A stretch of DNA of 64,000 nucleotides from Mesorhizobium shangrilense (GCF_040537815.1 NZ_JBEWSZ010000001.1:4898001-4962000), one strand, 5' to 3'; counted from the stretch's first letter, positions 16,541 through 26,044 are shown. Numbers and translations: made by a program. The notes: a model not told the origin generated them from the sequence alone.

Positions 16541-17716
16541 CTATCCCCCCAGCGCCTGCTCCAGATCCGCAATCAGATCATCGCCGTCCTCGATGCCCGC
16601 GGACAAGCGCACCAGCGCATCCGATATACCGATCTCCGCCCGCTTCTCGGCCGGGATCGACCCATGCGTCATCAGCGCGGGATGCTCGATCAGGCTTTCC
16701 ACGCCACCCAGGCTTTCGGCCAGGGTGAACAGCTGCGTCCGCTCGAGGAAGCGTTTCGTGCCGGCGAGGTCGCGATCGAGCACGGCCGTGATCATGCCGC
16801 CGAAGGCATGCATCTGCTGGACGGCGATGGCGTGCTGCGGGTGGCTGGCGAGGCCGGGATAGATGACGCGGCGCACGTCCTTGCGGGTTTCCAACCACTG
16901 CGCGATCTTGAGGCCGTTGGCGGAATGGCGCTCCATGCGCAGCGCCAGCGTCTTCAAACCACGCAGCGCCAGAAAACTGTCGAACGGGCCGGAAATGGCG
17001 CCGATGGCGTTCTGCAGGAATTTCAGCTGGGCGGCGAGGTCCTTGTTGTCGCCGACCACGGCGACGCCGCCGACCATGTCGGAATGGCCGTTGAGATACT
17101 TCGTCGTCGAATGGACGACGATGTCGATGCCGAGCTCCAGTGGGCGCTGGATATAGGGGCTGCAGAAAGTGTTGTCGGCGACCGTGAGCACTCCCTTGCG
17201 CTTGGCAAGGGCGGCGACACCTTCGAGGTCGACGATGCGCAGCAGCGGGTTGGTCGGCGTCTCGACCCAGAGCAGTTTCGTGTCCGGTCGGATCGCCGCC
17301 TCGACGGCGGCAAGGTCGGTGAAATCGACAAAGCTGACCTGCAGATTGGCCGAGCGTTTTCGTACCCGCTCCATCAGGCGGAAGGAGCCGCCATAGATGT
17401 CGTCGGTGGCGACGATATGGGCGCCGGAATCGAGCAGCTCCAGCACCGTCGAGATCGCCGCCAGGCCGGACGCGAAGGCGAAGGCTGCCGTGCCGCTTTC
17501 GAGATCGGCCACGGCGCGTTCGAAGGCAAAGCGGGTCGGGTTCTGGCTGCGGGCATATTCAAAGCCCTTGTGCACGCCGGGCGACTGCTGGGCATAGGTC
17601 GAGGTGGCATAGATCGGCACCATCACCGCGCCGGTCAACGGGTCGTGGCTCTGGCCGCCATGGATGGTGCGGGTGGAAAAGGCCAGGCGGTTCTTGCCAG
17701 ATACGTTGATGGTCAT
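16541..17716 (-). CDS. PLP-dependent trans-sulfuration enzyme (cystathionine gamma-lyase or gamma-synthase)
   Basis: A 391-aa Cys/Met-metabolism PLP enzyme. Landmarks are FEYARSQNPTRFAFE, the glycine-rich ASGLAAI, WVETPTNPLLR, VADNTF and the PLP-lysine motif HSTTKYLNGHSD. It overlaps the upstream cystathionine beta-synthase gene by ATGA, so the pair probably carries out reverse trans-sulfuration (homocysteine to cysteine). This favours gamma-lyase activity, although lyase and synthase cannot be separated by sequence alone. Confidence 0.93.
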   Translation of the reverse strand: MTINVSGKNRLAFSTRTIHGGQSHDPLTGAVMVPIYATSTYAQQSPGVHKGFEYARSQNPTRFAFERAVADLESGTAAFAFASGLAAISTVLELLDSGAHIVATDDIYGGSFRLMERVRKRSANLQVSFVDFTDLAAVEAAIRPDTKLLWVETPTNPLLRIVDLEGVAALAKRKGVLTVADNTFCSPYIQRPLELGIDIVVHSTTKYLNGHSDMVGGVAVVGDNKDLAAQLKFLQNAIGAISGPFDSFLALRGLKTLALRMERHSANGLKIAQWLETRKDVRRVIYPGLASHPQHAIAVQQMHAFGGMITAVLDRDLAGTKRFLERTQLFTLAESLGGVESLIEHPALMTHGSIPAEKRAEIGISDALVRLSAGIEDGDDLIADLEQALGG

Positions 17717-19137
17717 CGTGCGCGCCTCAAATGGTTGATCAGGTCGATGCGGGTTATCAGGCCGACGAACTCGTCGCCGTCGAAGATGATGGCGACCTCG
17801 TTGCGGTCGAACACCGGCAGTAGCGCGTCCAGCGTCTGGCTGGCCTGCAGCGTGTGTAGGTTGGAGGTCATCGCCGTGCGCACCGGGCCGTTGAAGCGCT
17901 CCCAGCGGCCGTCATGGGGGCCGTCGACCTTCGCCAGGATGTCGCTTTCGTCGACGATGCCGATAAGCTTGCCATTTTCCAGCACCGGCAATTGCGAGAC
18001 ATCCGAGCGGCGCATGCGGCCATAGGCGTTGAGCAGGCTTTCGTCTGGACCCACGGATACCGTATCGCCGGTGCGATGCGAGCGCATCACCAGGTCGCGC
18101 AGATCGCCATGCTGCTCCTGCTCGGCAAGGCCTTGCTCGGCCAGCCAGAAATCGTCGAACACCTTTGACAGATATTTGTTGCCGCTGTCGCAGACGAAGG
18201 TGACGACGCGCTTTGGCACCGTCTGCTCACGGCAATAGCGCAGGGCGGCGGACAGCAGCGTGCCCGAGGACGAGCCGGCGAGAATACCTTCCTTCGACAG
18301 GAGGTCGCGCACCGCCAGCATGCTCTGCTTGTCGGGGATGGCATAGGCCTTCTTGACCAGCGACAGGTCGGCATTGGGCGGCACGAAATCCTCGCCGATG
18401 CCTTCCACGGTCCAGCTGCCGGCCTCTTCCATCTTGCCGGTCTTGATCAGCGGCGCCAGCACCGAGCCCACGGGATCGGCCAGCACCATTTCGGTCTTGG
18501 GCGACACTTTGGCGAAGTAGCGGCCAAGCCCGGTCAGCGTGCCGCCCGAGCCGACGCCGACGACCACCGCATCGACGTCGCCATCAAGCTGCGAGAATAT
18601 CTCGGGACCGGTGGTGGTCTCATGCGCCAGCGGATTGGCCGGGTTGGCGAACTGGTTGGCATAGAAGGCGCCGGGCACTTCCGCCGCGATCTTCTCGGCC
18701 ATGTCCTGATAGTATTCGGCATGGCCCTTGCCGACATCGGAGCGGGTCATACGCACCTCGGCGCCGAGCGCGCGCAGATGCTGGATTTTTTCGCGCGACA
18801 TCTTGTCGGGCACGACCAGCACAATGCGGTAGCCCTTGGGGATGCCGACCTGGGCGAGGCCGAGCCCGGTATTGCCGGCCGTCGCCTCGACGATGGTGCC
18901 GCCACGCCGCAGCTTGCCCTCCCTCTCGGCGGCGGCAATCATCGACAGCGCGATGCGATCCTTGATCGACCCGCCGGGATTCTGGCTTTCGAGCTTGATG
19001 AACAGCCGGCATCTTCCAGTGTCGAATTTGGTCAGCTCGACCACCGGCGTCTGGCCGATCAGGTCGAGAACCGACTTGTAGGGCGGACGCAGGCGGGTGA
19101 ATGCGCTGTCGGGTGCGGCTGACTTGTGCTCGCTCAT
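17713..19137 (-). CDS. Cystathionine beta-synthase with C-terminal CBS domains
   Basis: A 474-aa product. The PLP-dependent fold II domain (about residues 20-330) has the lysine motif NPGGSIKDRIAL, the EATAGNTG loop and VGSGGTLTG. A pair of CBS domains follows (about 350-470; GDTVSVGPDESLLNAYGRMR and LHTLQASQTLDALLPVF). It forms cystathionine from serine and homocysteine. The start at 19137 is supported by GGAG 8 nt upstream; the longer frame to 19293 lacks support. It is coupled to the gamma-lyase/synthase by an ATGA overlap. Confidence 0.93.
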   Translation of the reverse strand: MSEHKSAAPDSAFTRLRPPYKSVLDLIGQTPVVELTKFDTGRCRLFIKLESQNPGGSIKDRIALSMIAAAEREGKLRRGGTIVEATAGNTGLGLAQVGIPKGYRIVLVVPDKMSREKIQHLRALGAEVRMTRSDVGKGHAEYYQDMAEKIAAEVPGAFYANQFANPANPLAHETTTGPEIFSQLDGDVDAVVVGVGSGGTLTGLGRYFAKVSPKTEMVLADPVGSVLAPLIKTGKMEEAGSWTVEGIGEDFVPPNADLSLVKKAYAIPDKQSMLAVRDLLSKEGILAGSSSGTLLSAALRYCREQTVPKRVVTFVCDSGNKYLSKVFDDFWLAEQGLAEQEQHGDLRDLVMRSHRTGDTVSVGPDESLLNAYGRMRRSDVSQLPVLENGKLIGIVDESDILAKVDGPHDGRWERFNGPVRTAMTSNLHTLQASQTLDALLPVFDRNEVAIIFDGDEFVGLITRIDLINHLRRAR

Positions 19138-19331
19138 GCTCGATGCTCCATGGTCAAGCAGCCGCCTCGGGGCAGAGCGGCAGCCTATCCTCTTTTCCAG
19201 CCGTTTGTCGCGGGAAAGAAGATAGATCGTGCCAATCAACCGGCCAGATGCGGAATGAAATTCCAGAATCGCGTTTTGGGCAAATCGCTGCAAGGCCGCG
19301 GGGCAGCGCCGATCTCAGCAACAACTCTAAA

Positions 19332-20666
19332 TTAGCCCAGCAGCTGCTTGCTCAGCCTGGCGCATTGAACACGAATGTCCGGAATGGCGTCGATCTCGAA
19401 GAACGTGCCGCGCGTCAGCGGGCCGACGGCGAGGATCTTTTTGGATACCGCGCCGTCGCCGGCAATGATTTCGCAATTGGCTGACACATCGAGACCGATC
19501 CTCATGGGGTCAGGCCGCGCCAGCCTACGGTCGACCAGCGAGCGCACCACACTGTTCGACGAGGTCGAGATGTCCCGGACGATGCCGCTGCAATCGTAGA
19601 TGCGGGCCACCTCGAATGTTTCCAGGCGCTGGGTGTGGCGCGACTGGACCTGTACCGCGAACTGGTCATCAGCCTCTATGCCGACCACACGGCCAGCGAC
19701 AAGCCGAATGCGGCCGGATTGCACGGCTTCGGTCACCCGGGCGTAGACTTCCGGCGCCATGCGATGCCGGTGGATATCCCACCAGGCCTTGGTGTGTTCG
19801 ACAAAGCGGCGCTTGGCGGACGCGGGCCAATTCTGCCAGATCTTCTGGTTGAACGGCCGCAATCCGTCGACGACGTCGCGCCAGTCCCTGCCTGCCTTCT
19901 GGTTCTCCCGGATCAGGTCGCGGAACCATCCGACGAAGTAGGAAAGCTGGGTGCCCAGGGGAATGTCGGCGACGTCGAGCTTGATCGGGTTGCCCTTGCG
20001 ATGCGGCGACGGCAGCAGGCCGCGCCTGGACACCGCGATGATGTCGCCGCGATGGCCACGCTGCTCGAGCGCCAGGAATGCGTCGACCATGCTCAGGCCC
20101 GTGCCCAGCACCATGACGCTGGCTTCGGGGGGAAGCGCGGTATCGGCTTCCGACCCCATCCTTATGGCGTGCCCCTGGGCTGGCATCTCGTCATGGCCGG
20201 TTGCCAGAATGGCCAGATGCGCGACGACGCTGGTGCCGTTGGCCAGGGTCACCTCGACGCCGGACGTGGTTGGCGTGATCGACCGGCTTTCCTCGCGGAT
20301 CAGTCGAAGCCGCCCGGTCTGCTGCTCTCGCGTCTCGAGATCGTCGAGCAATTCGCCGAGGTAGCGGGCATAGACGCTGCGCGGCGCATAGACCGGCGCC
20401 TGATCCGCCGTAGCAAGGCCGCGTTCCAGCAGCCAGCGCCAGAAATTGCCGGGATCATCGGCATAGGCGCTCATGCCTGTCGCGGCGACGTTGAGCACAT
20501 GCGCCGAGAGCAGCGTGGAATAGGCGATGCCCTGGCCGAAATGCGGGCGTTTCTCGATCAGCGTCACACGCAGATCGGGATTGGGCGATTTCAACAGATG
20601 CGCGGCCAGCACGACGCCACTGGCGCCGCCGCCGACGATGATGATGGAGTTCGCGCGCCCGGTCAT
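19332..20666 (-). CDS. YdhS-like FAD/NAD(P)-binding protein (COG4529)
   Basis: A 444-aa flavoprotein. The N-terminal Rossmann motif IIIVGGGASGVVLAAHLL, then PHFGQGIAYST and LNVAATGMSAYADDPGNFWRWL, are characteristic of the COG4529 family; a second dinucleotide-binding motif is VMVLGTGLSMVDAFL. The biochemical role is unestablished. It lies between the trans-sulfuration genes and an Rrf2 regulator on the same strand, suggesting a redox role in sulfur metabolism (inference). Confidence 0.88.
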   Translation of the reverse strand: MTGRANSIIIVGGGASGVVLAAHLLKSPNPDLRVTLIEKRPHFGQGIAYSTLLSAHVLNVAATGMSAYADDPGNFWRWLLERGLATADQAPVYAPRSVYARYLGELLDDLETREQQTGRLRLIREESRSITPTTSGVEVTLANGTSVVAHLAILATGHDEMPAQGHAIRMGSEADTALPPEASVMVLGTGLSMVDAFLALEQRGHRGDIIAVSRRGLLPSPHRKGNPIKLDVADIPLGTQLSYFVGWFRDLIRENQKAGRDWRDVVDGLRPFNQKIWQNWPASAKRRFVEHTKAWWDIHRHRMAPEVYARVTEAVQSGRIRLVAGRVVGIEADDQFAVQVQSRHTQRLETFEVARIYDCSGIVRDISTSSNSVVRSLVDRRLARPDPMRIGLDVSANCEIIAGDGAVSKKILAVGPLTRGTFFEIDAIPDIRVQCARLSKQLLG

Positions 20667-20697
20667 GCGTATGCCAGCCGTGTGCGAAGCGCCAGCG

Positions 20698-21174
20698 TCA
20701 GGCCTGGACCTTCACCGCGACCGGAAGGTCGTCGATGCCCCTCGCGACCGGAAGGTCGTCGAGCCCGATGTCGCGCATCTCGGCGAGGCTGCGGTTGTCC
20801 AGCACTTCGGCAATTGCCTGCCTCACTTCCAGCATCAGGTGTCGGACTTGGCATGTCGCCTCATTGCAGTCTTCACAGCGCTGGTACTGGGTGCGGCTGG
20901 CGCAGGGAATGGGGGCCAGCGGCCCGTCGAGGACGCGCACGGCGTGGCCGACCTTGATTTCATCGGCCGGCCGGGCGAGGCGATAGCCGCCATCCTTGCC
21001 CTTGCGGCTCTGGACGAAGCCGGCATTGCGCAACTCGCCCAGGATGGCATCGAGGAATTTCTTCGGGATATTGTTGGCCACCGCAATGTCGTTGACGAAA
21101 GCAAGCTCTCCGGCGGGCAGCTGCGCGAGATGAACGAGCGCCTTGAGGCCGTACTTGCCCTTTTTTGTGAGCAT
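20698..21174 (-). CDS. Rrf2-family transcriptional regulator with Cys cluster
   Basis: A 158-aa product. An N-terminal winged helix (LTKKGKYGLKALVHLA, FLDAILGELRNAGFVQSRKGKDGGYRLAR) is followed by a cysteine-bearing segment, PCAS then RCEDCNEATC. It may bind an Fe-S cluster or respond to cysteine metabolism as CymR-type members do. Its C-terminus carries a duplicated DDLPVA, encoded by near-identical 27-bp units at about 20720-20770. It stands next to cysteine and sulfonate genes and is the leading candidate to control them. Confidence 0.92.
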   Translation of the reverse strand: MLTKKGKYGLKALVHLAQLPAGELAFVNDIAVANNIPKKFLDAILGELRNAGFVQSRKGKDGGYRLARPADEIKVGHAVRVLDGPLAPIPCASRTQYQRCEDCNEATCQVRHLMLEVRQAIAEVLDNRSLAEMRDIGLDDLPVARGIDDLPVAVKVQA

Positions 21175-21327
21175 GAAATCAAAATTTCTCTGTCATGCGA
21201 AGGCATAAGGCCATCCGCGTCAAAATCCTGGGTGCTCCGGTGGATCGCCACCAGGGCCAGCCCACCTTCATAGATAAATTCTAGCGACATTGTCTACAAG
21301 CCAAGAAAGGTTGATTTTGCTTCGTTT
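21175..21327. promoter_or_regulatory. Rrf2 gene leader with TAGA/TCTA inverted repeat
   Basis: An AT-rich segment upstream of the Rrf2 gene contains the perfect-armed TAGA-TAAAT-TCTA at 21271-21283 and a further TCTA at 21293-21296. Spacing and half-sites are related to the shared element upstream of tauA and ssuA. Autoregulation is plausible but untested. Confidence 0.35.
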
Positions 21328-21504
21328 TCAGGCCGTCGTGGCCATTTTAACCGGACTTTGTGCCATCCAGGACACAGAAATGCGGCGGAGCGCCCAATCG
21401 CTTGGCGCCAAGGCCCTGAGAGCATCGGTTACCTGCATCAGCACTGGTAAGCTCGGAGGCCGATGCGTGCCGCGGCGATCGCAGATCGCGTGCTTGTTGC
21501 TCAT
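21328..21504 (-). CDS. Possible small protein, 58 aa
   Basis: An ATG at 21504 is preceded by GGAGAGGACG, a good ribosome-binding site. Further upstream lies an AT-rich stretch (about 21530-21552) that could hold a promoter. The product begins MSNKHAICDRRGTHRPPSLP and has no recognised domain. An overlapping plus-strand frame is open too, so coding is uncertain. The rest of the 711-bp gap between the Rrf2 gene and tauA shows no other candidate. Confidence 0.3.
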   Translation of the reverse strand: MSNKHAICDRRGTHRPPSLPVLMQVTDALRALAPSDWALRRISVSWMAQSPVKMATTA

Positions 21505-21813
21505 CGTCCTCTCCAATTCCCTTATGTCGATAAGAATACTATACTTACCCTCTAACACGTGGAAAGCGTTTTCAATTGCTTTGCGGAAAATGGCAGGAAT
21601 TTGCCAGATCGGCCATCGGAATGGAAAATTGCCGACGGCATCGATCGCGGACGTCGGGGCGGCGATGCAGAAAGGCATTGCATCTCCATGAGTAGCGTAT
21701 ACCCGGTCTGCCGGCGATCGGGCGAAGACGCCTTGGCGGCCGCCGAATCCGCTTTGAATGCCCGCCACAGGTTACTTTTTTCCAATGGCCCGGCTTCGAC
21801 TAGAAGGATTTAA

Positions 21814-21831
21814 CTCTACAACGGCGATAGA
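21814..21831 (+). promoter_or_regulatory. Putative sulfonate-operon operator, tau copy
   Basis: CTCTAC-N7-ATAGA, with TCTA and TAGA as inverted half-sites separated by 9 bp, ends 54 nt before the tauA start. The same pattern with the same spacing precedes ssuA at 24929-24946. An alternative reading is a shared -10 promoter element (TAGAAT/TATAGA). Confidence 0.45.
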
Positions 21832-21885
21832 ATTAACCGACTATGGATGGGCAATCCGGTTTTCCCTGTTTTCACGGAGCCTTTC

Positions 21886-22899
21886 ATGCCCACCATTTCG
21901 CGACGCATCATTCTCCTGTCGTCGGCGGCATTTGCCGGTGCCGCCTTCCTCGGCCCGGCCGAAGCGCAGGACCTCAAGATCACCATCGGCTACCAGACGG
22001 TCGTCGAACCCTCGAAAGTGCCGCAAGCCGACGGTACCTATGAAAAGGCGACGAAGGCTGTCATCGACTGGCGGAAATTCGATTCCGGCGCCGACGTCAT
22101 TGCCGCCGTTGCTTCCGGCTCGGTCGATATCGGCTATGTCGGGTCGAGCCCGCTGGCGGCGGCGGCCAGCCGCGAGCTTCCCATCCAGACCATTTATGTC
22201 GTCGGCCTGATCGGCGAATCCGAAGCGCTTGTCGCCCGCAATGGCGCCGGCGTCGAGAAGGTCGCCGATCTCGCCGGCAAGAAAGTCGCCGTGCCCTTCG
22301 TCTCGACGACGCATTACAGCCTGCTCGCCGCGCTGAAGCACGAGAATGTCGACCCGAAGTCGGTGCAGATCCTCAATCTGCGGCCGCCGGAAATCGCGGC
22401 TGCCTTCGCGCGCGGCGACATCGACGCGGCCTATGTCTGGGACCCGGCGCTCGGCCAGATCAAGACGACGGGCAAGGTCGTACTGGATTCCTCGCAGGTC
22501 GCCGCATGGGGTGCGCCGACCTTCGACGCCTGGATCGTACGGACCGACTTTGCCGAGAAGAATCCGGAAGCCGTGCGCGACTTCGTCAAGGTGACGGGCG
22601 CAGCCTATGCCGAGTACCTCACCAAGCCGGATGCGTGGTCGGTGTCATCGCCACAAGCCGCGGAGATCGCCAAGGTCACCGGCGCCAAGCTGGAGGAGGT
22701 GCCGCAGTTGCTCAAGGGCTATGTCTTCCCGACGCTCGAGGAGCAGGCATCGGACAAGTTCCTGGGCGGCGGCACGGTCAAGGCGATCGAGGCCGCATCC
22801 GCCTTCCTCAAGGAACAAGGCAAGATCGACGCCGTGTTGCCCGATTACTCGAAATACGTCTCGTCGAAATACGTGACCCAGGCGCTGGCCTCGAACTGA
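21886..22899 (+). CDS. tauA: Taurine ABC transporter substrate-binding protein
   Basis: A 337-aa periplasmic binding protein. It has an N-terminal signal with twin arginines (SRRIILLSSAAFAG, ending AEA), then LKITIGYQTVVEPSK, VDIGYVGSSPLAAAASR and AAYVWDPALG, which match TauA-type proteins. It delivers taurine or a similar sulfonate to TauBC. The start at 21886 is supported by GGAG 8 nt upstream. It is first of a tauABC set. Confidence 0.92.
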   Translation: MPTISRRIILLSSAAFAGAAFLGPAEAQDLKITIGYQTVVEPSKVPQADGTYEKATKAVIDWRKFDSGADVIAAVASGSVDIGYVGSSPLAAAASRELPIQTIYVVGLIGESEALVARNGAGVEKVADLAGKKVAVPFVSTTHYSLLAALKHENVDPKSVQILNLRPPEIAAAFARGDIDAAYVWDPALGQIKTTGKVVLDSSQVAAWGAPTFDAWIVRTDFAEKNPEAVRDFVKVTGAAYAEYLTKPDAWSVSSPQAAEIAKVTGAKLEEVPQLLKGYVFPTLEEQASDKFLGGGTVKAIEAASAFLKEQGKIDAVLPDYSKYVSSKYVTQALASN

Positions 22900-23006
22900 A
22901 CGCGCGCGGTTCTCTTCCCTGACGCCGCGTGCTGCCTGCCCCGGACCCACCGACGAGGAGTGGTCCGGGGCAGGTGGATTTCCATCCGATGTTCTGCGAG
23001 GGCCTG

Positions 23007-23780
23007 ATGCCGCATCTCGTGCTTGACAGAGTTTCCGTCCATTATGAGGGCCAGGCGGCCCCCGCCGTGGAGCGGGTGTCGATCGATGTCGCCAAGGGCG
23101 ATTTCGTCGTGCTTGTCGGCCGCTCGGGCTGTGGAAAGACCTCGCTGCTCAATGTCGCCGCCGGCCTGGTCGCGCCGGCGCGCGGGAGTGCTGCCATCAA
23201 CGGCAAGCCGATCACCTCGCCGGGCTCGGACCGGGCCGTGGTCTTCCAGAACGATGCGTTGTTTCCCTGGCTGACGGCGCGCGAGAACGTCGCCTTCGCG
23301 CTGCGGCTGCGCGGCATCCCGCAACGCGAGCGGGCACGCCGCGCCGATGAGCTTCTGGCACTGGTGAAGCTCACCGATGCCGGCGACAAGCACATCTGGG
23401 AGCTTTCCGGCGGCATGCGCCAGCGCGTCGGTCTCGCACGGGCGCTGGCTGCCGAACCCGAATTCCTGCTGCTCGACGAACCGCTTGGCGCGCTCGATGC
23501 CCTGACGCGCGAGCGCATGCAGACGACGTTGCTCGACCTCTGGACCGCAAGCCATGTCGGCGTGCTGATGGTTACGCATGGCATCGAGGAGGCACTTGTG
23601 CTCGCCACCCGCATCGTCGTGCTGGCTCCCGGACCGGGTCGCGTGGTGCGGACTTTCGAGCCCGGCTTCAGCCGGCGTTACGCGGCCGGCGAAGCCATTC
23701 GCGCGATCAAGGCCGACCCGGCTTTCGCGGCGGCGCGCGGCGAGTTGACCGATGCGATCTTCGAGGGAGAGGCGGCATGA
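23007..23780 (+). CDS. tauB: Taurine ABC transporter ATP-binding protein
   Basis: A 257-aa ATPase of the nitrate/sulfonate/taurine importer class. Walker A is GRSGCGKTS, the signature LSGGMRQRVGLARAL, Walker [12 protein letters not shown] and the H-loop VTHGIEEA. The start ATG at 23007 has GAGGG a few bases upstream; longer frames begin in the intergenic segment. The stop overlaps the permease start (ATGA). Confidence 0.93.
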   Translation: MPHLVLDRVSVHYEGQAAPAVERVSIDVAKGDFVVLVGRSGCGKTSLLNVAAGLVAPARGSAAINGKPITSPGSDRAVVFQNDALFPWLTARENVAFALRLRGIPQRERARRADELLALVKLTDAGDKHIWELSGGMRQRVGLARALAAEPEFLLLDEPLGALDALTRERMQTTLLDLWTASHVGVLMVTHGIEEALVLATRIVVLAPGPGRVVRTFEPGFSRRYAAGEAIRAIKADPAFAAARGELTDAIFEGEAA

Positions 23781-24637
23781 CCATTTCTTCCTACACGGAA
23801 CGGCCGAGCCACAAGATCGATGAGGCCGAAGGCCTGTCGGTGCCATGGTCGCGACCAAGCCCGACGCGCCGGGGTGTTTCGGCGCGCATGGTCAGCGCCG
23901 TCACCATCCTGGCGGTGCTGGCCATATGGGCGCTGTCCGCCCGCCTGCAGCTGGTGTCGCCGGTGTTCCTGCCGTCGCCCGTTGCCGTGTGGAACAAATT
24001 CATCGTGGTGGCCCGCGACGGCTTCGTCGACGCGACGCTCGCCCAGCATATCATCGCCAGTCTGGGCCGGGTGTTTGCCGCGCTGATCGCGGCCATCGTC
24101 GTTGGTGTTCCCGTCGGGCTGGCCATCGGCATCAGCACGATCGGCCGCGGCATCTTCGATCCGCTGCTGGAATTCCTGCGGCCGATTCCGCCGCTCGCCT
24201 ATCTGCCGCTGGTCATCATCTGGTTCGGCATCGGCGAGCCGTCGAAGATCCTGGTGATCGCCATCGCCATGCTGGCGCCGGTGGCGCTGTCGACCGCCTC
24301 TGGCGTTCGCGGCGTCTCGCAGGAGCGCGTCAATGCGGCCCGTTCGCTCGGTGCGACGCGGGTGCAGGTGATCCGGCTTGTCATCCTGCCCAGTGCGCTG
24401 CCCGCGATCCTGACGGGCTTGCGCATCGCGCTTGGCGCTGGCTGGTCGACACTGGTCGCCGCCGAACTGGTGGCCGCGACGCGCGGGCTTGGCTTCATGA
24501 TCCAGTCAGCCGCCCAGTTCCTCGTCACCGACGTGGTGGTGATGGGCATACTGGTGATCGCGGCCATCGCCTTCGTGCTCGAATTCACCATCCGCAGGAT
24601 CGAGCGCGTGCTCGTCCCGTGGGCGGGACGTGACTGA
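23777..24637 (+). CDS. tauC: Taurine ABC transporter permease
   Basis: A 286-aa inner-membrane permease with a polar N-terminal extension of about 35 residues and six predicted membrane segments. The EAA-like loop is VNAARSLGATRVQVIRLVILPSALP in part. The FLRPIPPLAYLPLVIIWFG segment is typical of the SsuC/TauC family. It overlaps tauB by four bases. Confidence 0.93.
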   Translation: MTISSYTERPSHKIDEAEGLSVPWSRPSPTRRGVSARMVSAVTILAVLAIWALSARLQLVSPVFLPSPVAVWNKFIVVARDGFVDATLAQHIIASLGRVFAALIAAIVVGVPVGLAIGISTIGRGIFDPLLEFLRPIPPLAYLPLVIIWFGIGEPSKILVIAIAMLAPVALSTASGVRGVSQERVNAARSLGATRVQVIRLVILPSALPAILTGLRIALGAGWSTLVAAELVAATRGLGFMIQSAAQFLVTDVVVMGILVIAAIAFVLEFTIRRIERVLVPWAGRD

Positions 24638-24658
24638 TCGGAACCAGGAGAGATGGCA

Positions 24659-24847
24659 ATGACGCATTCCACAGCAGTGCTGTTTGCCCAGCTGGGCGCC
24701 TGGCTTCGCCTGCCCAGGCCAAGCGACAGACCGTCATCCGACAGCGAGGCCCGCTCGCCGGCGCCAGTGCATTGGGATGCCGAGCGCAACCGCCTGCCGC
24801 CGCGCGACGAGAGCTTCTACTGGGCATGGCAATATTGGTCTCAGTGA
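24659..24847 (+). CDS. Small hypothetical protein after tauC
   Basis: A 62-aa product from the ATG at 24659, with AGGAG 8 nt upstream; the ATG at 24653 is too close to that site. It is rich in Pro, Arg and Ser in the middle and ends DESFYWAWQYWSQ, with no recognised domain. It starts 21 bp after tauC and so would be transcribed with it. The ribosome-binding site and position favour a real gene, but no family evidence is available. Confidence 0.5.
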   Translation: MTHSTAVLFAQLGAWLRLPRPSDRPSSDSEARSPAPVHWDAERNRLPPRDESFYWAWQYWSQ

Positions 24848-24928
24848 CGCTCCGTCCCGATTTGCGCCTCGCTTAGGCTCTTTGCGGAAAACAATTCCAA
24901 AGGACCCCGGCAAGTAGCAAAATCGTTT

Positions 24929-24946
24929 CTCTACTAAATTTATAGA
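24929..24946 (+). promoter_or_regulatory. Putative sulfonate-operon operator, ssu copy
   Basis: CTCTAC-N7-ATAGA again, with TCTA-N9-TAGA half-sites at 24930-24946, 74 nt before the ssuA start and matching the element before tauA. It lies in an AT-rich stretch. Confidence 0.45.
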
Positions 24947-25020
24947 CCTACCTAGCCTTATCCCGGTTCCGGCCGGGCGGGAGATTTCCCGCGCTGGTTC
25001 CGCATTGAAGGAGTGGGATC

Positions 25021-25974
25021 ATGTTCAATCTGACGCGACGTGCTTTCGGCGCCGGCCTGCTGGCCGCAAGCATCGGCCTTTCATACGGCGCCACGGCGCA
25101 GGAGCTGAAACAGCTCAACATCGGCTACCAGAAAACCGGGCTGCCGGTGATCGCCAGGCAGCAGCAGGTGATCGAGAAGGCGCTGAGCGACCAGGGCATC
25201 ACGGTGAAGTGGGTCGAATTCTCGGCCGGACCGCCGCTGGTGGAGGCCTTGAATGTCGGCGCCGTCAATGTCGGCTGGACCGGCGATGCACCGCCGATCT
25301 TCGGCCAATCCGCCGGAGCCAACATCGTCTATGCGGCGGCGCTGCCCTCCAATGGCGACGGCGAGGCGATCTTCGTCAAGCCGGCGTCGCCCGTCCAGTC
25401 GGTCGCGGACCTCAAGGGCAAACGGGTCGGCGTCGGCAAAGGCACCAGCGCGCACAATCTGCTCGTCGCGGCGCTGGAAAAGGCAGGCATTCCTTTCGAT
25501 CAGATCACACCGGTCTATCTCAGCCCGGCGGATGCGGCCGCCGCCTTCGCCAGCGACCAGATCGATGCATGGGCCGTCTGGGATCCCTTCTTCGCCATCG
25601 CCGAGACGCGTTATCAGCCGCGCGTTCTGGCGCGTTCCAGCGACGTGCTCAAGGTGAACACCTATTTCATCGCCAACAAGGATTTCGCCAAGGCGCATCC
25701 GGAGGTCGTCACCTCGACCATCGCCGCCCTCGGCGAAGCAGCGAAATGGGCTGACCAGAACCGCGACAAGGTGGCCGCCGCCCTGCATGAGGTGACCGGG
25801 GTGCCGCTCGACGCACAGACGATCGCCGCCAACCGCAGCAAATTCGGCATCTTCCCGATCACCGACGAGATCATCGCCGGCCAGCAGGCAACCGCCGACC
25901 GCTTCTACAAGCTCGGCCTGATCCCGAATGCGGTCCGGATCTCCGACGCCGTGTGGACGGCACCGGGCAACTGA
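25021..25974 (+). CDS. ssuA: Aliphatic sulfonate ABC transporter substrate-binding protein
   Basis: A 317-aa periplasmic binding protein. The signal has twin arginines ([15 protein letters not shown], ending ATA). [50 protein letters not shown] and DAWAVWDPF are SsuA landmarks. It captures alkanesulfonates for SsuBC. It leads an ssuA-D-C-B operon with short or overlapping junctions. Confidence 0.93.
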   Translation: MFNLTRRAFGAGLLAASIGLSYGATAQELKQLNIGYQKTGLPVIARQQQVIEKALSDQGITVKWVEFSAGPPLVEALNVGAVNVGWTGDAPPIFGQSAGANIVYAAALPSNGDGEAIFVKPASPVQSVADLKGKRVGVGKGTSAHNLLVAALEKAGIPFDQITPVYLSPADAAAAFASDQIDAWAVWDPFFAIAETRYQPRVLARSSDVLKVNTYFIANKDFAKAHPEVVTSTIAALGEAAKWADQNRDKVAAALHEVTGVPLDAQTIAANRSKFGIFPITDEIIAGQQATADRFYKLGLIPNAVRISDAVWTAPGN

Positions 25975-26044
25975 TCCTTTACCAGGCAGCGCCGGAAACG
26001 CCGGCGCGCCTTGCCGTTTGCGCCTGAATCCCAGGAGGTCCGAC

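Noticed and set aside
21290..21691. A 133-codon plus-strand frame in the Rrf2-tauA gap
   Set aside because: No ribosome-binding site or domain, mixed composition, and a better-supported small frame lies on the other strand.
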